Shown one piece after another: positions 44,437-57,129 of a stretch of 64,000 nucleotides of DNA (position 1 is the first letter of the stretch; each line of letters starts with the position of its first letter). A model generated the notes under the pieces. It saw only the letters and a program-made list of their open reading frames with translations. It was not told where the DNA came from and made no database searches. This stretch comes from Portunus trituberculatus (Eukaryota; Arthropoda; Malacostraca; Decapoda; Portunidae). Position numbers and translations under genes: made by a program. Location: the NCBI RefSeq assembly GCF_017591435.1, contig NC_059303.1:6874860-6938859 (forward strand), given 5' to 3'.

Positions 44437-44680
44437 TGCTAACTTAACCTAACCTAACTAAAACCTACCCACTCCAAATCAAACATATCCTTAACTTGGC
44501 CAAACTTAACCTTACCAGATCTTACCTAACCTCGAAAGTTCTTATCTGAAATATCTTCCACTCGATAAAACTTAGAATAACCTAATCAAACTGAGCTTAT
44601 AAAATGTTAATATAATCCTATCCTTACCATACCAAACCTAACTGGAGCTACTCAAACCTTACTTAATTTAACCTGGCCTA
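44437..44680. repeat. Decayed CCTAA/TTAACC-rich sequence
   Basis: CTTAACCTAACCTAACT at 44442-44458, followed by scattered TTAACCTTACC, CTTACCTAACCT, CCTAATC and ACCAAACCTAACT words. CCTAA is the complement of the common arthropod telomere repeat TTAGG, but only two perfect units are present, so this is a cryptic simple repeat. Confidence 0.6.
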
Positions 44681-45430
44681 AGCTAACAGACCCATAGAAT
44701 TTACCGTAAATAACATAATAACAAAAATAATGATAATAATGATGATGATGATGATGATACAAATACACAAGGACACGAAAAAACCTTCAGTGAAAAAGGA
44801 AAGAAAACAAAAAAAAGGAAAATATTTTTCTTTAGAACAACAAGAACCTTCACAACGACAATCACAACCACCCAATTAACCAAACCACGTCAAAAACAAC
44901 AAAAATAAGCCAAAATACACAACAGGGAGTTGAAAAAAGAGACTTCTTAATAATCAACCCTTCATTAATTTTGCAGTGACACAACTGATACACTACTTCC
45001 ATATTCGAGTCATGGCGTTATAAAGGTGGAGAGGCAGGCGCCGTAACACCTGCAGTCACGAGGCGGCAGACTGTGTTGTGTGTTTATGTGTGTCTTTGGC
45101 TCGCGTGCTGAGTAGTGAATCCTGTCACCGGAGCCCCAGCGTGAGGAGGGACTGGCGCATGAAAGAAACACACTCACTTTTCTTTGTAACGGTGGTGGTA
45201 GTGGTGATGGGACTGTGGTGGTAGTGGTTTGCATGTTATGGCGACACACTGTGGACACTGTGGAAAGCAGTTATGGACACACAATGTAGTTTGGTGCCCG
45301 TGGCCACGCTGATGCACCACCACTTAACTGTGGGATTTTCACGGGAATTACGGGCTTAGAGGAAGTATTTTGGGTAGGTTACCTCTATATTAAATGTTCA
45401 CCAGTTAGTGAACCATTAACATGAGAGGGA
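44681..45430. other. Unique sequence
   Basis: GAT/AAT triplets at 44728-44758; GGT triplets at 45190-45225. No gene recognised. Confidence 0.5.
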
Positions 45431-45758
45431 GGCGGTGGCGTAGTGGATAAGATGGTGAGCGTGGGATTGGGCAGACGTCCACGCGTAGGTTCAAATCCCA
45501 CCACGCACAGCCTTAAAACACTGCCATTTGTCGAGTGATTTAAAGTTACCTACATGTCACCATGATACCCAGATTCTAGGTGGTTACACCCAAGATGAAC
45601 TTGAATAGTTATATGGACCCTAATATGGGTACCACTATAAATAAAATTGCCTGCGCCACTAATGGGCGGAAGCTGAACAGCGCTTCCTACACCTTCTTCA
45701 AGTGAGCCTACAGGCGCTATAAGCTTCAACGTAAAAAAAAAAAAAAAAAAAAAAAAAA
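45431..45758 (+). mobile_element. tRNA-derived SINE, second family, with poly-A tail
   Basis: Pol III A box TGGCGTAGTGG at 45436-45446 and B box GGTTCAAATCC at 45488-45498, 52 bp apart. Between them a GCGTGG/CCACGC stem (6 bp) replaces the anticodon arm with an enlarged loop. A body of about 230 bp ends CGCTATAAGCTTCAACG before a 26-bp A-run (45733-45758). It is unrelated in body to the tRNA-Val-like SINEs, which end in CA repeats. Only one copy in the window. Confidence 0.85.
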
Positions 45759-46170
45759 GCTCTTCCTACTCTCAGACCATGACCAAGATTCAACCCGTGC
45801 GCTTGAGGACCCACACTGCCCCCAAAGCGCCCGTGGTTCCACCACACCGCGGCAACACACATATGCGTACATAGACACATACACAAAAATTCTAATTATA
45901 TGCATTTTTTTTTATTGTAATATACTCAAATTTAAGCTATGGAAATAATATTTCCACATACTATTGCATTTTTTTGTGTCGTTAGCTACCGTATCTTTAT
46001 AACTGCTATTATTACACAACCAACACTTAGTATGTTTCATCATTGCACATGTATGGAATGTATATCGTTACTCATGTTCATGTTATTGCTCCTTATATTA
46101 GTATAGTAGTAGTAATGAGAACAGTGATGCGAAAAGATACTAGCAAAGACGGTGGTGATATGAAGAAATA
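45759..46170. other. Unique AT-rich sequence
   Basis: Nothing recognised. Confidence 0.5.
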
Positions 46171-46231
46171 GTGGTGGTGGTAGTGGTGGTGGTAGTGGTA
46201 GTGGTAGTGGTAGTGGTAGTGGTAGTGGTAG
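46171..46231. repeat. (GGTAGT)n hexanucleotide repeat
   Basis: GTGGTGGTGGTAGTGGTGG, then six regular GGTAGT units. Confidence 0.95.
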
Positions 46232-46309
46232 TATGACACTTCCAAAACAAAACGAAAATCAGGTGGAAAAGGCATGATAGTCTAACTTTTTTTTTCTTGA
46301 TTATTATTC

Positions 46310-46590
46310 AAACTTTCTTCCACCCCAACTTTCTGCTTTCCTTAGGACGAACTAACAAATATTAGGTCTTCCAGTTCTTTTTTTTCTTACCACGATCCCT
46401 TTGACATGATATTTTTTTCTTATCCTTTTCCTGTCAGTGTTCCATTTCAATCTTTTTTAGCTAAACATACAAGTATTACTATATTATTCTTCCAGTTTTC
46501 TTCCTTACCAAATAACCAAGTGACTTTTAAGGAGAGCCTTTTTTTTTTCATTCGTGTTCAGTTTCGTTCTTGCTTAAACTGAATGCGCTG
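46310..46590. repeat. Decayed tandem repeat, 2-3 copies of about 115 bp
   Basis: Shared order at about 46342 and 46456: AGCTAAACATACAA or GACGAACTAACAA, ATATTA..TCTTCCAGTT, TTCTTACCA, TTGACAT or GTGACTTTT, TTTTTTC, GTGTTCAGTTTC or GTGTTCCATTTC, and AATC or TTGCTT. A partial third copy starts near 46572. Confidence 0.65.
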
Positions 46591-46986
46591 AGATTTTTCT
46601 TTCTTACTTCTCCTTCTTCTCCTCTTTTTCTTTTTATTCTCATGCTTCTTCTTTTCTTCTATCTGTATTTCTTTCCTACATTTTACTTTCTATCCTTAGC
46701 AGAATCACCCCAACATTTCCTTTTCTTCTTTTATTTACCTCTTCTATTCCTTCTTCTCATCGTATTCCATTTCCGTGTAGCTTGAACTGAGCAGACAGAT
46801 AGCGGTAATAAGTGCCTCCGCGGCAGTCCGTAGCGAACCACCAAAAACAGAGGCAACTTTCTCTCCTGTCACATTTAGTATTCCTTCCCCTCCCTCCTTC
46901 TGCTCCTCCCACTCCTTCCCTCCCGCCATCGGCTCCCAACCGCCACAGAGGTGCTCTCCAATGACCTTGCCTGAGTGTGAATACCG

Positions 46987-46987
<1 letters not shown>

Positions 46988-47019
<32 letters not shown>
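46988..47019. repeat. (GA)16 microsatellite
   Basis: 32 bp of GA, 56 bp before the long AG tract and in the same orientation. Confidence 0.96.
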
Positions 47020-47022
<3 letters not shown>

Positions 47023-47072
47023 TGAGGAGCAAGAATTTTTTTTGGTACAATAATATGATCACAAGAGTATAT

Positions 47073-47862
<790 letters not shown>

Positions 47863-47960
47863 TACTACTACTACTACTACTACTACTATTACTGCTGCTG
47901 CTATTTCTACTACTACTACAACTACTACTACTACTACTATCACTACCACCACTAGTACTA
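47863..47960. repeat. Imperfect (TAC)n triplet repeat
   Basis: TAC/TGC/TAT/CAC triplets in phase over about 95 bp. Confidence 0.9.
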
Positions 47961-48091
47961 TTTTTATTAGGTTATTTCATCATTATTATCATTATACTCT
48001 TCGTTACATCTGGCAAACTCTGCACCACCTACTTCTATGAATTCAACTCTCATCCTATATTTTTTTTTTCCTTTAGGGACTGATACTTTCT

Positions 48092-48155
48092 TGGATCTTT
48101 TTCTTGCTTGCTTTTGTTGCCCTAGTTCAGTTCTCTTCTTACATAAGACACTGAA
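48092..48155 (+). mobile_element. 3' tail of a poly-A retroelement, copy 4 (decayed)
   Basis: GGATCTTTTTCTTGC, CTTTTGTTGCCCTAG, TTCAGTTCTCTTCTTACATAAG. Same order as 27190, 34380 and 35985, but the poly-A has been lost. Confidence 0.5.
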
Positions 48156-48389
48156 ATTACTTGAACATTCCTAACCCCTAGTAACCCAGGCCTTGAGAAG
48201 CAGATACTTAAGTCATGGTAATAATAATAATGTAATCTTCAGTGTGTCAGCAACAGAACACTCTCTTCTTTCATGAACAGAGAAACAGATGCGTAAGAAA
48301 ACAACAGCTTAGGATCTAATCATTTATCCATATGAATTGTTTATGATAGATGTGATTTATGAGGCATAATTTGAACGGAATTCCGCTTT

Positions 48390-48680
48390 TAACATCATTA
48401 TCATAATTAACTCCATTATAATTCACATCGTCATTTTCACCGTTGGCGTTATCAGTATTATTGCCGTTTGTAATTGTTATCGTTATTATTATCATTATCA
48501 ACATTGCTATTGGGTTGTTACCTTTGATATTATAACTATCAACATCATTGTCACCATTTATTATTTTCATTATCATTTCGGTTAACTTTATCATTACCGT
48601 TGGTATGATAACTATAATCGTTATCATCATCAGCATCATTATTATCACTACTACTACCAGCATCATCACAGCTATCACCT
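48390..48680. repeat. Cryptic ATT/ATC triplet repeat
   Basis: Nearly every triplet in phase is ATT, ATC, GTT, ACC or similar, with ATTATCATT words throughout. Frames on the two strands read I/V/T- and N/D-rich peptides, which are compositional. Confidence 0.7.
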
Positions 48681-48984
48681 TAGTCAGCTCCATCTACATA
48701 CCAACGACCCACTACAGAACACTGGCTGCTTCCTACTTTCTCTCTCTGGGGCGGTCTGGTCATAGGGGGAAACACTGCTTCCCATTAAGTCTCGAGAAGG
48801 AAAAGGAAGTGAGAAAAAAAAATGTGAAAAGGGAGAGAGAAAGAAAATTGAGGCGTCCTTCAGGTAGATCGCGTGAAGCAAGTGGTTCAGTGACCTTGAC
48901 CTGCGCATGTCTCTCCCACACTTGTTTGACTCATCGCCGCACCGTAGAGTAAGTCATTGCCTGCTCTCATACTCTGAATTGCAG

Positions 48985-49092
48985 GCCAAAATTATGCAGC
49001 CAAAGGGAGGAGTCTTTTTAGAAGGGATGGAATGTAGCGTCACCGTGTCAATCCCTGGTGATGCAGCCGTTATCACGAGAGAGTGCGACATT
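48985..49092 (+). CDS. Candidate internal exon, possible Ly6/uPAR-like fragment
   Basis: The 108-bp segment follows a pyrimidine-rich ATACTCTGAATTGCAG acceptor and stops before GTGAGT, a good donor. In the open frame it encodes 36 residues starting AKIMQPKGGVFLEGMECSVT. Its two cysteines (residues 17 and 34) frame a stretch ending VITREC. C-x(14-18)-[VI]-x-R-x-C spacing occurs in the finger region of small secreted or GPI-anchored Ly6/uPAR and quiver-like proteins of arthropods; that link is inference from one exon. No neighbouring exon with the remaining cysteines or the closing CN motif was found within about 500 bp either side. The base before the donor is T, not G, which lowers confidence. 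It could be chance. Confidence 0.3.
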
Positions 49093-49833
49093 GTGAGTTT
49101 AACGTTACACAGCTGAAGAGCCAAGTAAGGTTGCCTCTGTCCAATCTTAGCATTAGAGCTTCATTAAGATCTTCGGTAGCCTAATATATTATGAAGTCAG
49201 TAATCCATAGATGATACTGGCATGTCGAGACTGTGTCCTTGTGGTGTTTGCTCCTCTCCTCTGTTTAAGTGCCTGTGGAGGGTGAAGATGAGAGACCACT
49301 GGGTGGCTTGGTCCCTGAACTCGGCTGGCAACAAGTCGCTCCGCCTCACACAGGGCGGGACGTCTAGAAACCACGTGGAGAGCTTGCTTTCTTCACATGT
49401 GACTCAACGCAAACTTTAACCATGTCACTCTACTGCATCTGTGTTGGCACGACGGATCTTACTTGATATCTTCGTACTGAGAGGAGATTAGTGCCCTGAT
49501 AAAATCGTTCTCGTCCCTCCCTGGCTTACGCAAAATAACCTTTCACTAATGTGAAAATACTCAAGTTTGAAGGTGTACGATCTCTGAGAATATGATAGAG
49601 TTTGATGTTTACAGTCAGTGACTGGTAGAGCAGGCTACCTCTGAGTGAGGAGTGCCTACTGACGATAAAGTTCATTGCCTTCACTTGACTAGTGTTTCCT
49701 TACCAGAATTTATCCATTTCTGGTGCATGTCAGCGTTGAAGGCTTCGATATACTGTGGCCAGCGTGTCTATCCCTTGGTGACGAAGGCGGCACTCATACC
49801 ATGAACCACGCAGTTTCCGGCCACGAGACTCCG
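49093..49833. other. Mixed unique sequence
   Basis: Relatively GC-balanced and repeat-free, the least repetitive stretch near the candidate exon. No further exon can be named. Confidence 0.45.
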
Positions 49834-49906
49834 CCTCCCAGGTAAGTGGGAGGAGCAAAGGCGGAGCATGCTTATAAATATCGTGGAGCCGACGGAACCT
49901 CAGTCC
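49834..49906 (+). promoter_or_regulatory. Core-promoter candidate: TATAAATA plus TCAGT initiator
   Basis: TATAAATA at 49873-49880 is followed by TCAGTCC at 49900-49906, an arthropod-type initiator whose A lies 29 bp from the TATA start, the expected spacing. Just upstream is an imperfect palindrome CTCCGCCTCCCA...TGGGAGG...GGCGGAG (49829-49866), a possible factor site, which also contains CAG|GTAAGT. Downstream, the first ATG-led frame is 50007-50225 (72 codons, unrecognised product) with a donor-like CAG|GTAGAT at 50043-50051. The DNA around is free of microsatellites for about 1 kb. No gene can be named. Confidence 0.4.
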
Positions 49907-50749
49907 ACTCAAGTTTGGTACAGGCTAGTGAGAGAATAGTCCCCGACGTGGTGCTGCCAGTGGACCCAACTTCTCGGGGGACATACGTACAGGAGACTTC
50001 AACGCCATGTTGAATCAAAGGGATGATCCCCGCGCCTTAGAGCAGGTAGATGACTGCGGCACTTCACACCTGCCAAGTGGTGCACACCACCACTATGATG
50101 GACACACTTATATGGCACCCGGTGTTCAGAAACGGAGTTCTTTTGTGACACTTGTACTGAACTTAATTACTGCAATCCAACAGCGACCTGTGGTTGGGCT
50201 CGTTAGTCTCTCTAAGTGCACTTAGAAAATATCTTTAGACCTTACAAATAATAACAATGATAATAATCCCTTTTAGTGTCAAAATTTATGTTTGTAACCA
50301 CCCGGCTCTTAAACTGTGAAGTATTTTTCTACAAAGTAAATTTTCACCTCCGATTGGTGTAAAAAGCGAGTGACGGTATGAAGCGAAGGATGAGCGTTAG
50401 ATAAGTGACAAAGACCCTTGGAGTGACTAAAGTGTGTTTAGTGTGTATCCTTCCTTTCCTCCCTTCCTCTCTCACGCGACAACTACAAAGTCTTCAACTT
50501 TATGTTTCATATAAAATCAGCTCCGCACAGCCAAGGGAAGAAAGAAAGTAAATGTAGAGGCTTTCGTTTAGCCTGAGAGTGCCCGCCCTTGGAAGCAGGG
50601 CAGGGGTTAGAGGGGCGGGAAGATCCTGCCGGCGGGGAGGTCGACGCCTTGCTTGCAGTTCACTGAGATGTCAGTTAAATTAGTATTGTCAAGATGTAAT
50701 GAACAAAACAACTCAAAGACGTGCCTTACTTCCGAGATTTGAACTCCTT
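49907..50749. other. Unique sequence downstream of the promoter candidate
   Basis: Would be 5' untranslated, first-exon and intron sequence if the promoter is real. GC-rich patch 50580-50660. Nothing else recognised. Confidence 0.4.
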
Positions 50750-51030
50750 GTGTGTAATTCACCTCGGTCGTCTGCTGGTCACCCAGCCAGTCTTCCCCAT
50801 TACGGAGCGAGCTCAGAGCTCATAGACCGATCTTCGGGTAGGACTGAGACCACAACACACTCCACACCGGGAAAGCGAGGCCACAGCCCCTCAAGTTACA
50901 TCCCGTACCTATTTACTGCTGGGTGAACAGGGGCCACACATTAAGAGGCTTGCCCATTTGCCTCGCCGCGCCGGGACTCGAACCCGGGCCTCTCGATTGT
51001 GACTCGAGCGTGCTAACCACTACACTACGC

Positions 51031-51031
<1 letters not shown>
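50750..51031 (-). mobile_element. tRNA-derived SINE (tRNA-Val-like head, second subfamily)
   Basis: On the minus strand: A box TAGTGTAGTGG, anticodon stem CTCGA/TCGAG with loop GTCACAA (anticodon CAC; complement of 50999-51001), and B box GGTTCGAGTCC. GTAGTGTAGTGGTTA is the wording of arthropod tRNA-Val. The body (TACATCCCGTACCTA, GGTGAACAGGGG, GAGCTCTGAGCTCG blocks) matches the copies at 11787 and 61358, which have a different head. It ends in GAATTAC plus a short CA tail. Its 5' end abuts the GT tract 51032-51099. Confidence 0.9.

Positions 51032-51099
<68 letters not shown>
51032..51099. repeat. (GT)34 microsatellite at the SINE 5' junction
   Basis: 68 bp of GT immediately adjoining the tRNA-like head. 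Confidence 0.97.
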
Positions 51100-51102
<3 letters not shown>

Positions 51103-52233
51103 CGCGTGGGGAGGATGGGATAGCCGATGTGCCCAGCATAATTATAAGACGTGTGATGACATGACGGTTACTCACAGGTGCTAATAATAGTTAGCACAAT
51201 ATCAATGGGCTGGAATTTGATATGAAAAATGTATGTAGTGTAGTGGTGAGATACTGATGACGAGCTCCAAGCATTGCAAGTGAGAGGGACGTACAGGGGC
51301 GGCGGCTGGGTGGGTGCGGTGACCTAGCAACGAGATGGCTGCGAGGGCGTGGTGGGCTGAATGTGTGTCGGCAGGGATGGGCAGCCGTGCATCAGCAGGT
51401 GTCCAGTGTGAAGAGAAGGGGACGGGAGCTTGTAGGAAGGCTCTCTCAGAATACTCTCAGGCTGAAGTAGTATTTATGTATTCCCTTACTTCTCGACTAA
51501 AGATCTTCCCGAGTACGTAAGAGCTGTGGATGAAACTTGAGGTAGATTCATTCCTGGTTCAGCCTTCCTGTTCATTTGTCTATCTGTTCAGGAATTTGTT
51601 TTGGCGAGTCAGAGTGCCGTAGTGAATATTTGATGATATGTAGTAAAGTGTGACTTCACATTGAGAGGGTTGATTAAGGACAGGATATAGGGCCTTGAGT
51701 GTAGGTCCTGATGCTGCATATATATATGTTAGGTACTCCCTTGTGTAGTTATGATCTAGTTGAGGAGTCAACCCGACAGGACGCGGCAGGTTACAATGTT
51801 GATAAGAGGGACGGATGCGCCGCGGGATACCTCGAGTTATCAAATGTTCTCGTCAATTACAAGATTATGTTTATGTGCGAATAGTATCAGTTATTGTTAC
51901 GGTGATGACGCTCAGAAAACGGACACGTGGAGTTGCGTAACATTCCCGTCACTGTTTGGGGAAGTAACACCTTCATTGAGTCTCCTAAGCACATCAGCTA
52001 TAAGCCATACGATACACGATACTGTGGCCGCGTCTGTGGCTGGCAGGAAGGGTTACACAAACCAAGGGCAGGGCGGTGAGGCTGCGGGGCGGCTACACAC
52101 CACCATGGACACTGTGTGGCGGGGATGTGGCCTCCGTGACGCCAGCGGGGAGGCAAAGAAAAAAAAAAAAACAGACTCCCACTGGGAGCGGTTGAAACAT
52201 TACTTTACATAACAACGAAACAACAATGATGCT
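51100..52233. other. Unique sequence
   Basis: A 150-codon frame at 51760-52212 has no recognised domain. A short TATATATAT lies at 51719-51727. Nothing else seen. Confidence 0.45.
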
Positions 52234-52380
<147 letters not shown>

Positions 52381-52771
52381 GATAATAATAGCAATAATAG
52401 CGGTAAATGCAACAATAAGGAGTTTATTTACTGTCCAGCTCTAATACTGGATAACGTTACGGAAGTGCTTGAGCGAAGTTAAGTCAAGGTTCGGTGAGGT
52501 GTTGGTTGGCAACGTGATGGACGCGCTTCCGGTGGTGACGCAGACTCTCAGGTGGCGGAGAGAGGCCACACCTCGCCATCTCCTCTTACCGAACCTCGTA
52601 CCATCCCATAGGGAGAGACAGAGAGAGAGATAAGAAAAACAAAAAGTGAGACATTCACCACTCGAGCTTGCTGAGTATACCAGCGAGCGCCTTCCGTTTT
52701 CTATTACACGTTGCACCTGAAGGCCAACGAAAGTGCACTATCTGCTTCCACGATTGCATCCGACACTAAGC
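52381..52771. other. Unique sequence
   Basis: GC-balanced; nothing recognised. Confidence 0.45.
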
Positions 52772-52810
52772 TATAAAAGGGCCCAGCCTTGGATGTTGCG
52801 CTGTCACAAT
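52772..52810 (+). promoter_or_regulatory. TATA-box candidate TATAAAAGGG
   Basis: CTATAAAAGGGCCC at 52771-52784 is a textbook TATA context. TCACAATG at 52804-52811 lies at about the right distance for a start site, but is a poor initiator match. The following frame (first in-frame ATG 52794, ending 53173) reads MLRCHNVQLDSPLVNAITDV... and has a hydrophobic middle, with no family that I recognise. Confidence 0.28.
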
Positions 52811-53483
52811 GTACAGTTGGATTCACCTCTTGTAAACGCGATAACTGATGTTAACATGTTTATCTTTGTCATTCCTCTTTTTCGTACATGGGAACTGAAG
52901 CTCTCTTCTTTGGAAAACCATGAATTTGATGTCTACAAAAGGTCCTATATGTTCCCATCTCCCACGCCTATTTCATATTTCTTTACCTTGTTGAGGTTAT
53001 TTTTATCACTTCTACCTATAAATCGCAGCCCCAAAACCCTCGGAAACCTCAAAATTTACGAGGTGACAAATTGTAGCATTGGCGAGCACCTAAGATCCAG
53101 TAAAAGCTCTATCATTTTTACACCTACTGCCTTCTTGTCTCGTTTCCCTGACAAAAGCAGAGTGACCTCGTGACGTCTTTCTATTTTGGACATCACTTCC
53201 TCATGCCTTCAGCCACGGAAACACGGCACCCGTCACCAGGAAGGCCGAGTAGAGTGTTGTGTGAAGAAATTACTATTCGTTGGGCATTTTTTCCTTGACA
53301 CTCATCCATCAAGCACGTGACAGTTATAAAATATAGCCGAACATAAACCATAACGACCGAATAACACTGGAGGCTTTGTAAGGAGAATATTGGGAGTGAG
53401 GCACTTGTGTCTAAGGCCACTCTGCTCTGTTAGGACATGGGGAAAATATAGTGCCTTGTGGGTTTTTACTTTCGTCTCGCTGA

Positions 53484-53485
<2 letters not shown>
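52811..53485. other. Unique sequence
   Basis: Holds the unrecognised open frame ending at 53173. Nothing else seen. Confidence 0.45.

Positions 53486-53557
<72 letters not shown>
53486..53557. repeat. (CA)36 microsatellite
   Basis: 72 bp of CA. Confidence 0.97.
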
Positions 53558-53559
<2 letters not shown>

Positions 53560-53797
53560 AATGGATGAGTAAGCCATGACTTCACTTTCCTCTCAACAGT
53601 CGCCTCAGGGCACGTAGTAGTAATGACACACGCTGGTTCCTTCCCTCCCCCCCACTGAGTGACTGCTTCCAATGCTTCATGTATTCTGGTCTGCTTGCCT
53701 GCGTGTTATTCTGAGACTGTCCGCTTTGACTTGGCTGAATGATGGTAGCCAGCACGTTTGATGAATTAAAAAAGAACCATCACTTATTGACTTTTAA

Positions 53798-53999
53798 CCC
53801 CTTCAGTACTGGGACACATTTTTACCTTGAGATTTGTGTACGATTAAACGATCTTATTGACATTAGGAAAGGTCTATGGAGGTCAGAATAGGCCAGAATC
53901 TTCACTATTTTAATCACTCACATGAGTTTCTGAAGCTGTATAAAAACCACTAAATAGTAACCAGAATAAATATGGAAATGCGTCTTGGTACTGAAGGAG
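53798..53999 (+). mobile_element. TTAA-flanked short inverted-repeat element (piggyBac-type MITE), copy 2
   Basis: 202 bp, flanked by TTAA on both sides (53794-53797 and 54000-54003). The left end is CCCCTTCAGTACTGGGACAC; the right end reverse-complemented is CTCCTTCAGTACCAAGACGC, giving inverted repeats of about 24 bp. TTAA duplications and CCC-type ends are the hallmark of piggyBac-mobilised elements. No coding capacity. Best preserved of the three copies. Confidence 0.9.
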
Positions 54000-54003
54000 T
54001 TAA

Positions 54004-54559
54004 GAGTGGCTTCCTTGCTCTACTGATTGTGAATGGAAAGGATAAGATTAGTTGGACAATCTTCCTCCTTTGCGTCAATTATCGAAAAGGGAACACACTT
54101 AACATGCATCTGACACTTGCAGAATGGCAAGAAAACAACAGGTGCATAATGTAAATAAATGAGAGAGAGATTATTGCTTGATATGCTCCGCGGGTCAGCC
54201 TGTCCCAGATGCGAGTTAAGTGTATGCTGATAAGATAGAAAGGAGACGAGGTGGAATGTGGACTCGACAATGTGAGAGGAAGAAATGAAGTAAACGGAAG
54301 TGTGTCGTGCGGAATGGGCGGCAAGGTCTGAAAGAAAATAAAAGAATGATACCGTGAAATCTAAACAGCAATTCTAATTAGGCCGTTTGATTTAACTACT
54401 CTGTTGTTTTAAAGAAAGACAAGTTACCGCACAGTACAAGGATGGATAAGTAAGAAAAAACAATAGTCTAGAAAGTCTTTGGTAAATAATCAATTGAAAA
54501 AAAATATAGAAGTAAAAACATGAAATCTAAATCAAGAAAAGACAAGCGTGTATCTTTAA
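54004..54559. other. Unique sequence
   Basis: Nothing recognised. Confidence 0.45.
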
Positions 54560-54753
54560 TCCCTTCAATACCAGGAAACATTTTTACCTTGAGATAGACC
54601 ATTTTATTTACATTAGGAAGGATCTATGGCGGTCAGAAGATTAATGGCCACAGTCTTTGCTATTTCAATTCACCACATGCGTTTCTGAAGCTGCATAAAA
54701 TCACCAAGTAATAAACAAAAGTAATATGAAAACGCTTTATGGTACTGAAGGGG
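54560..54753 (+). mobile_element. TTAA-flanked short inverted-repeat element, copy 3
   Basis: Left TTAA at 54556-54559, then TCCCTTCAATACCAGG. It ends TTTATGGTACTGAAGGGG, followed by TAAA, a decayed TTAA. The interior CATTAGGAAGGATCTATGG and GTTTCTGAAGCTG..ATAAAATCACCAA blocks match copies 1 and 2, with a short internal deletion. It lies 560 bp right of copy 2 in the same orientation. Confidence 0.88.
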
Positions 54754-54963
54754 TAAAATCAACAAATACACTGTAGTGGCGGTCAAGTTACAATTACAGG
54801 AAGCGATGTGAGTAGGAAAGAAACAAAGGAGATAAGGACGCCTGGAGGAGAAAGTGAGTAGGGCAAACAGAGGAGGTGGGTGGTGTCAGGTGAGGGCTGG
54901 CGGGCGTATTGGGTGTGTCTGGGACGGTATGGAAACACCCTTGATGAGAGAAGCGGAAGTGTA
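54754..54963. other. Unique sequence
   Basis: Nothing recognised. Confidence 0.45.
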
Positions 54964-55032
54964 CAGAGAGAGAGAGAGAGACGCCTGAAAGACACGCTCG
55001 ACTTATTACCAGTCTCTCTCTCTCTCTCTCTC
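54964..55032. repeat. Short inverted pair of dinucleotide tracts
   Basis: AG about 54965-54981 and TC about 55014-55032, separated by about 32 bp. Same arrangement as 3830-3996, on a smaller scale. Confidence 0.85.
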
Positions 55033-55105
55033 AAACATACAAATGAAGGAAAAAAAAAAAAAAGGCGAGGCAGGAAAGGGAAGTCAGACATGTTCAGAAA
55101 TGTAG

Positions 55106-56266
<1,161 letters not shown>

Positions 56267-56333
<67 letters not shown>
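56267..56333. repeat. (GA)33 microsatellite
   Basis: 67 bp of GA. Confidence 0.97.
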
Positions 56334-56336
<3 letters not shown>

Positions 56337-56473
56337 GATAGGGCGCAAGAAACAGTCGCATTAGGAAACGTATGCCTGTTAACCTACATTGACAATCTGG
56401 GCCACGAGTTACGGATATTGTAATCTGGTTCACATCTAAAAACTCCATAATATATAGATAAAAGGTCAAAAGT

Positions 56474-56484
56474 ACACACGCACG

Positions 56485-56554
<70 letters not shown>
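56474..56554. repeat. (CA)n microsatellite with CG-containing start
   Basis: ACACACGCACGCACGCA, then pure CA to 56554. Confidence 0.97.
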
Positions 56555-56559
<5 letters not shown>

Positions 56560-57047
56560 TCATCTTTACGGTCTTTCAATCTCCAACCGGTTTTTTTTTT
56601 ATCCTTTGCCTGAAACCCAAGAGTAAAGCATCAACCGTGTTATCCTAGTTAGTGCTCCCCTTGAGTTCATTCACCGCGGAGGCTCAGAATACACTGGACA
56701 CTTGATATCACGAGTGTCAGCACGAGATGAACCCTTGTGGATGGACGACTGACTCTAACCTTCAGTGCTAAGACCGTTCTGAAAAGCTAAAATATTTCAT
56801 ACGAACTACTTTTTTAAGGGCCACAGATAATGGTCCTGATTATCATTTTTCTTTTTTTAATCCACTGATGACATAGAATTCTTGTTATGTTATCTCTAGT
56901 CACGACGATACCACCGGATATTCTGTTAACCTCCTCTGCAACAGTGATACTTCGATATAAATTGTTAAAAGGTATCAGAATGTAATGTTAAGTAGAATGA
57001 CAAGTGATAACAGCATGAAAGAGGCGCGATATGTGCATGAGAGCAAA

Positions 57048-57049
<2 letters not shown>
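56555..57049. other. Unique sequence
   Basis: Nothing recognised. Confidence 0.45.

Positions 57050-57126
<77 letters not shown>
57050..57126. repeat. (AC)38 microsatellite
   Basis: 77 bp of AC. Confidence 0.97.

Positions 57127-57129
<3 letters not shown>

Noticed and set aside
44437..44680. Interstitial telomere repeat (TTAGG/CCTAA)
   Set aside because: Only two perfect adjacent units; the rest is irregular TTAACC/CCTTA wording, better described as cryptic simple sequence.
51760..52212. 150-codon open frame as a gene
   Set aside because: No recognised domain. The lysine run comes from an A-run, and no promoter or splice signals are placed sensibly.
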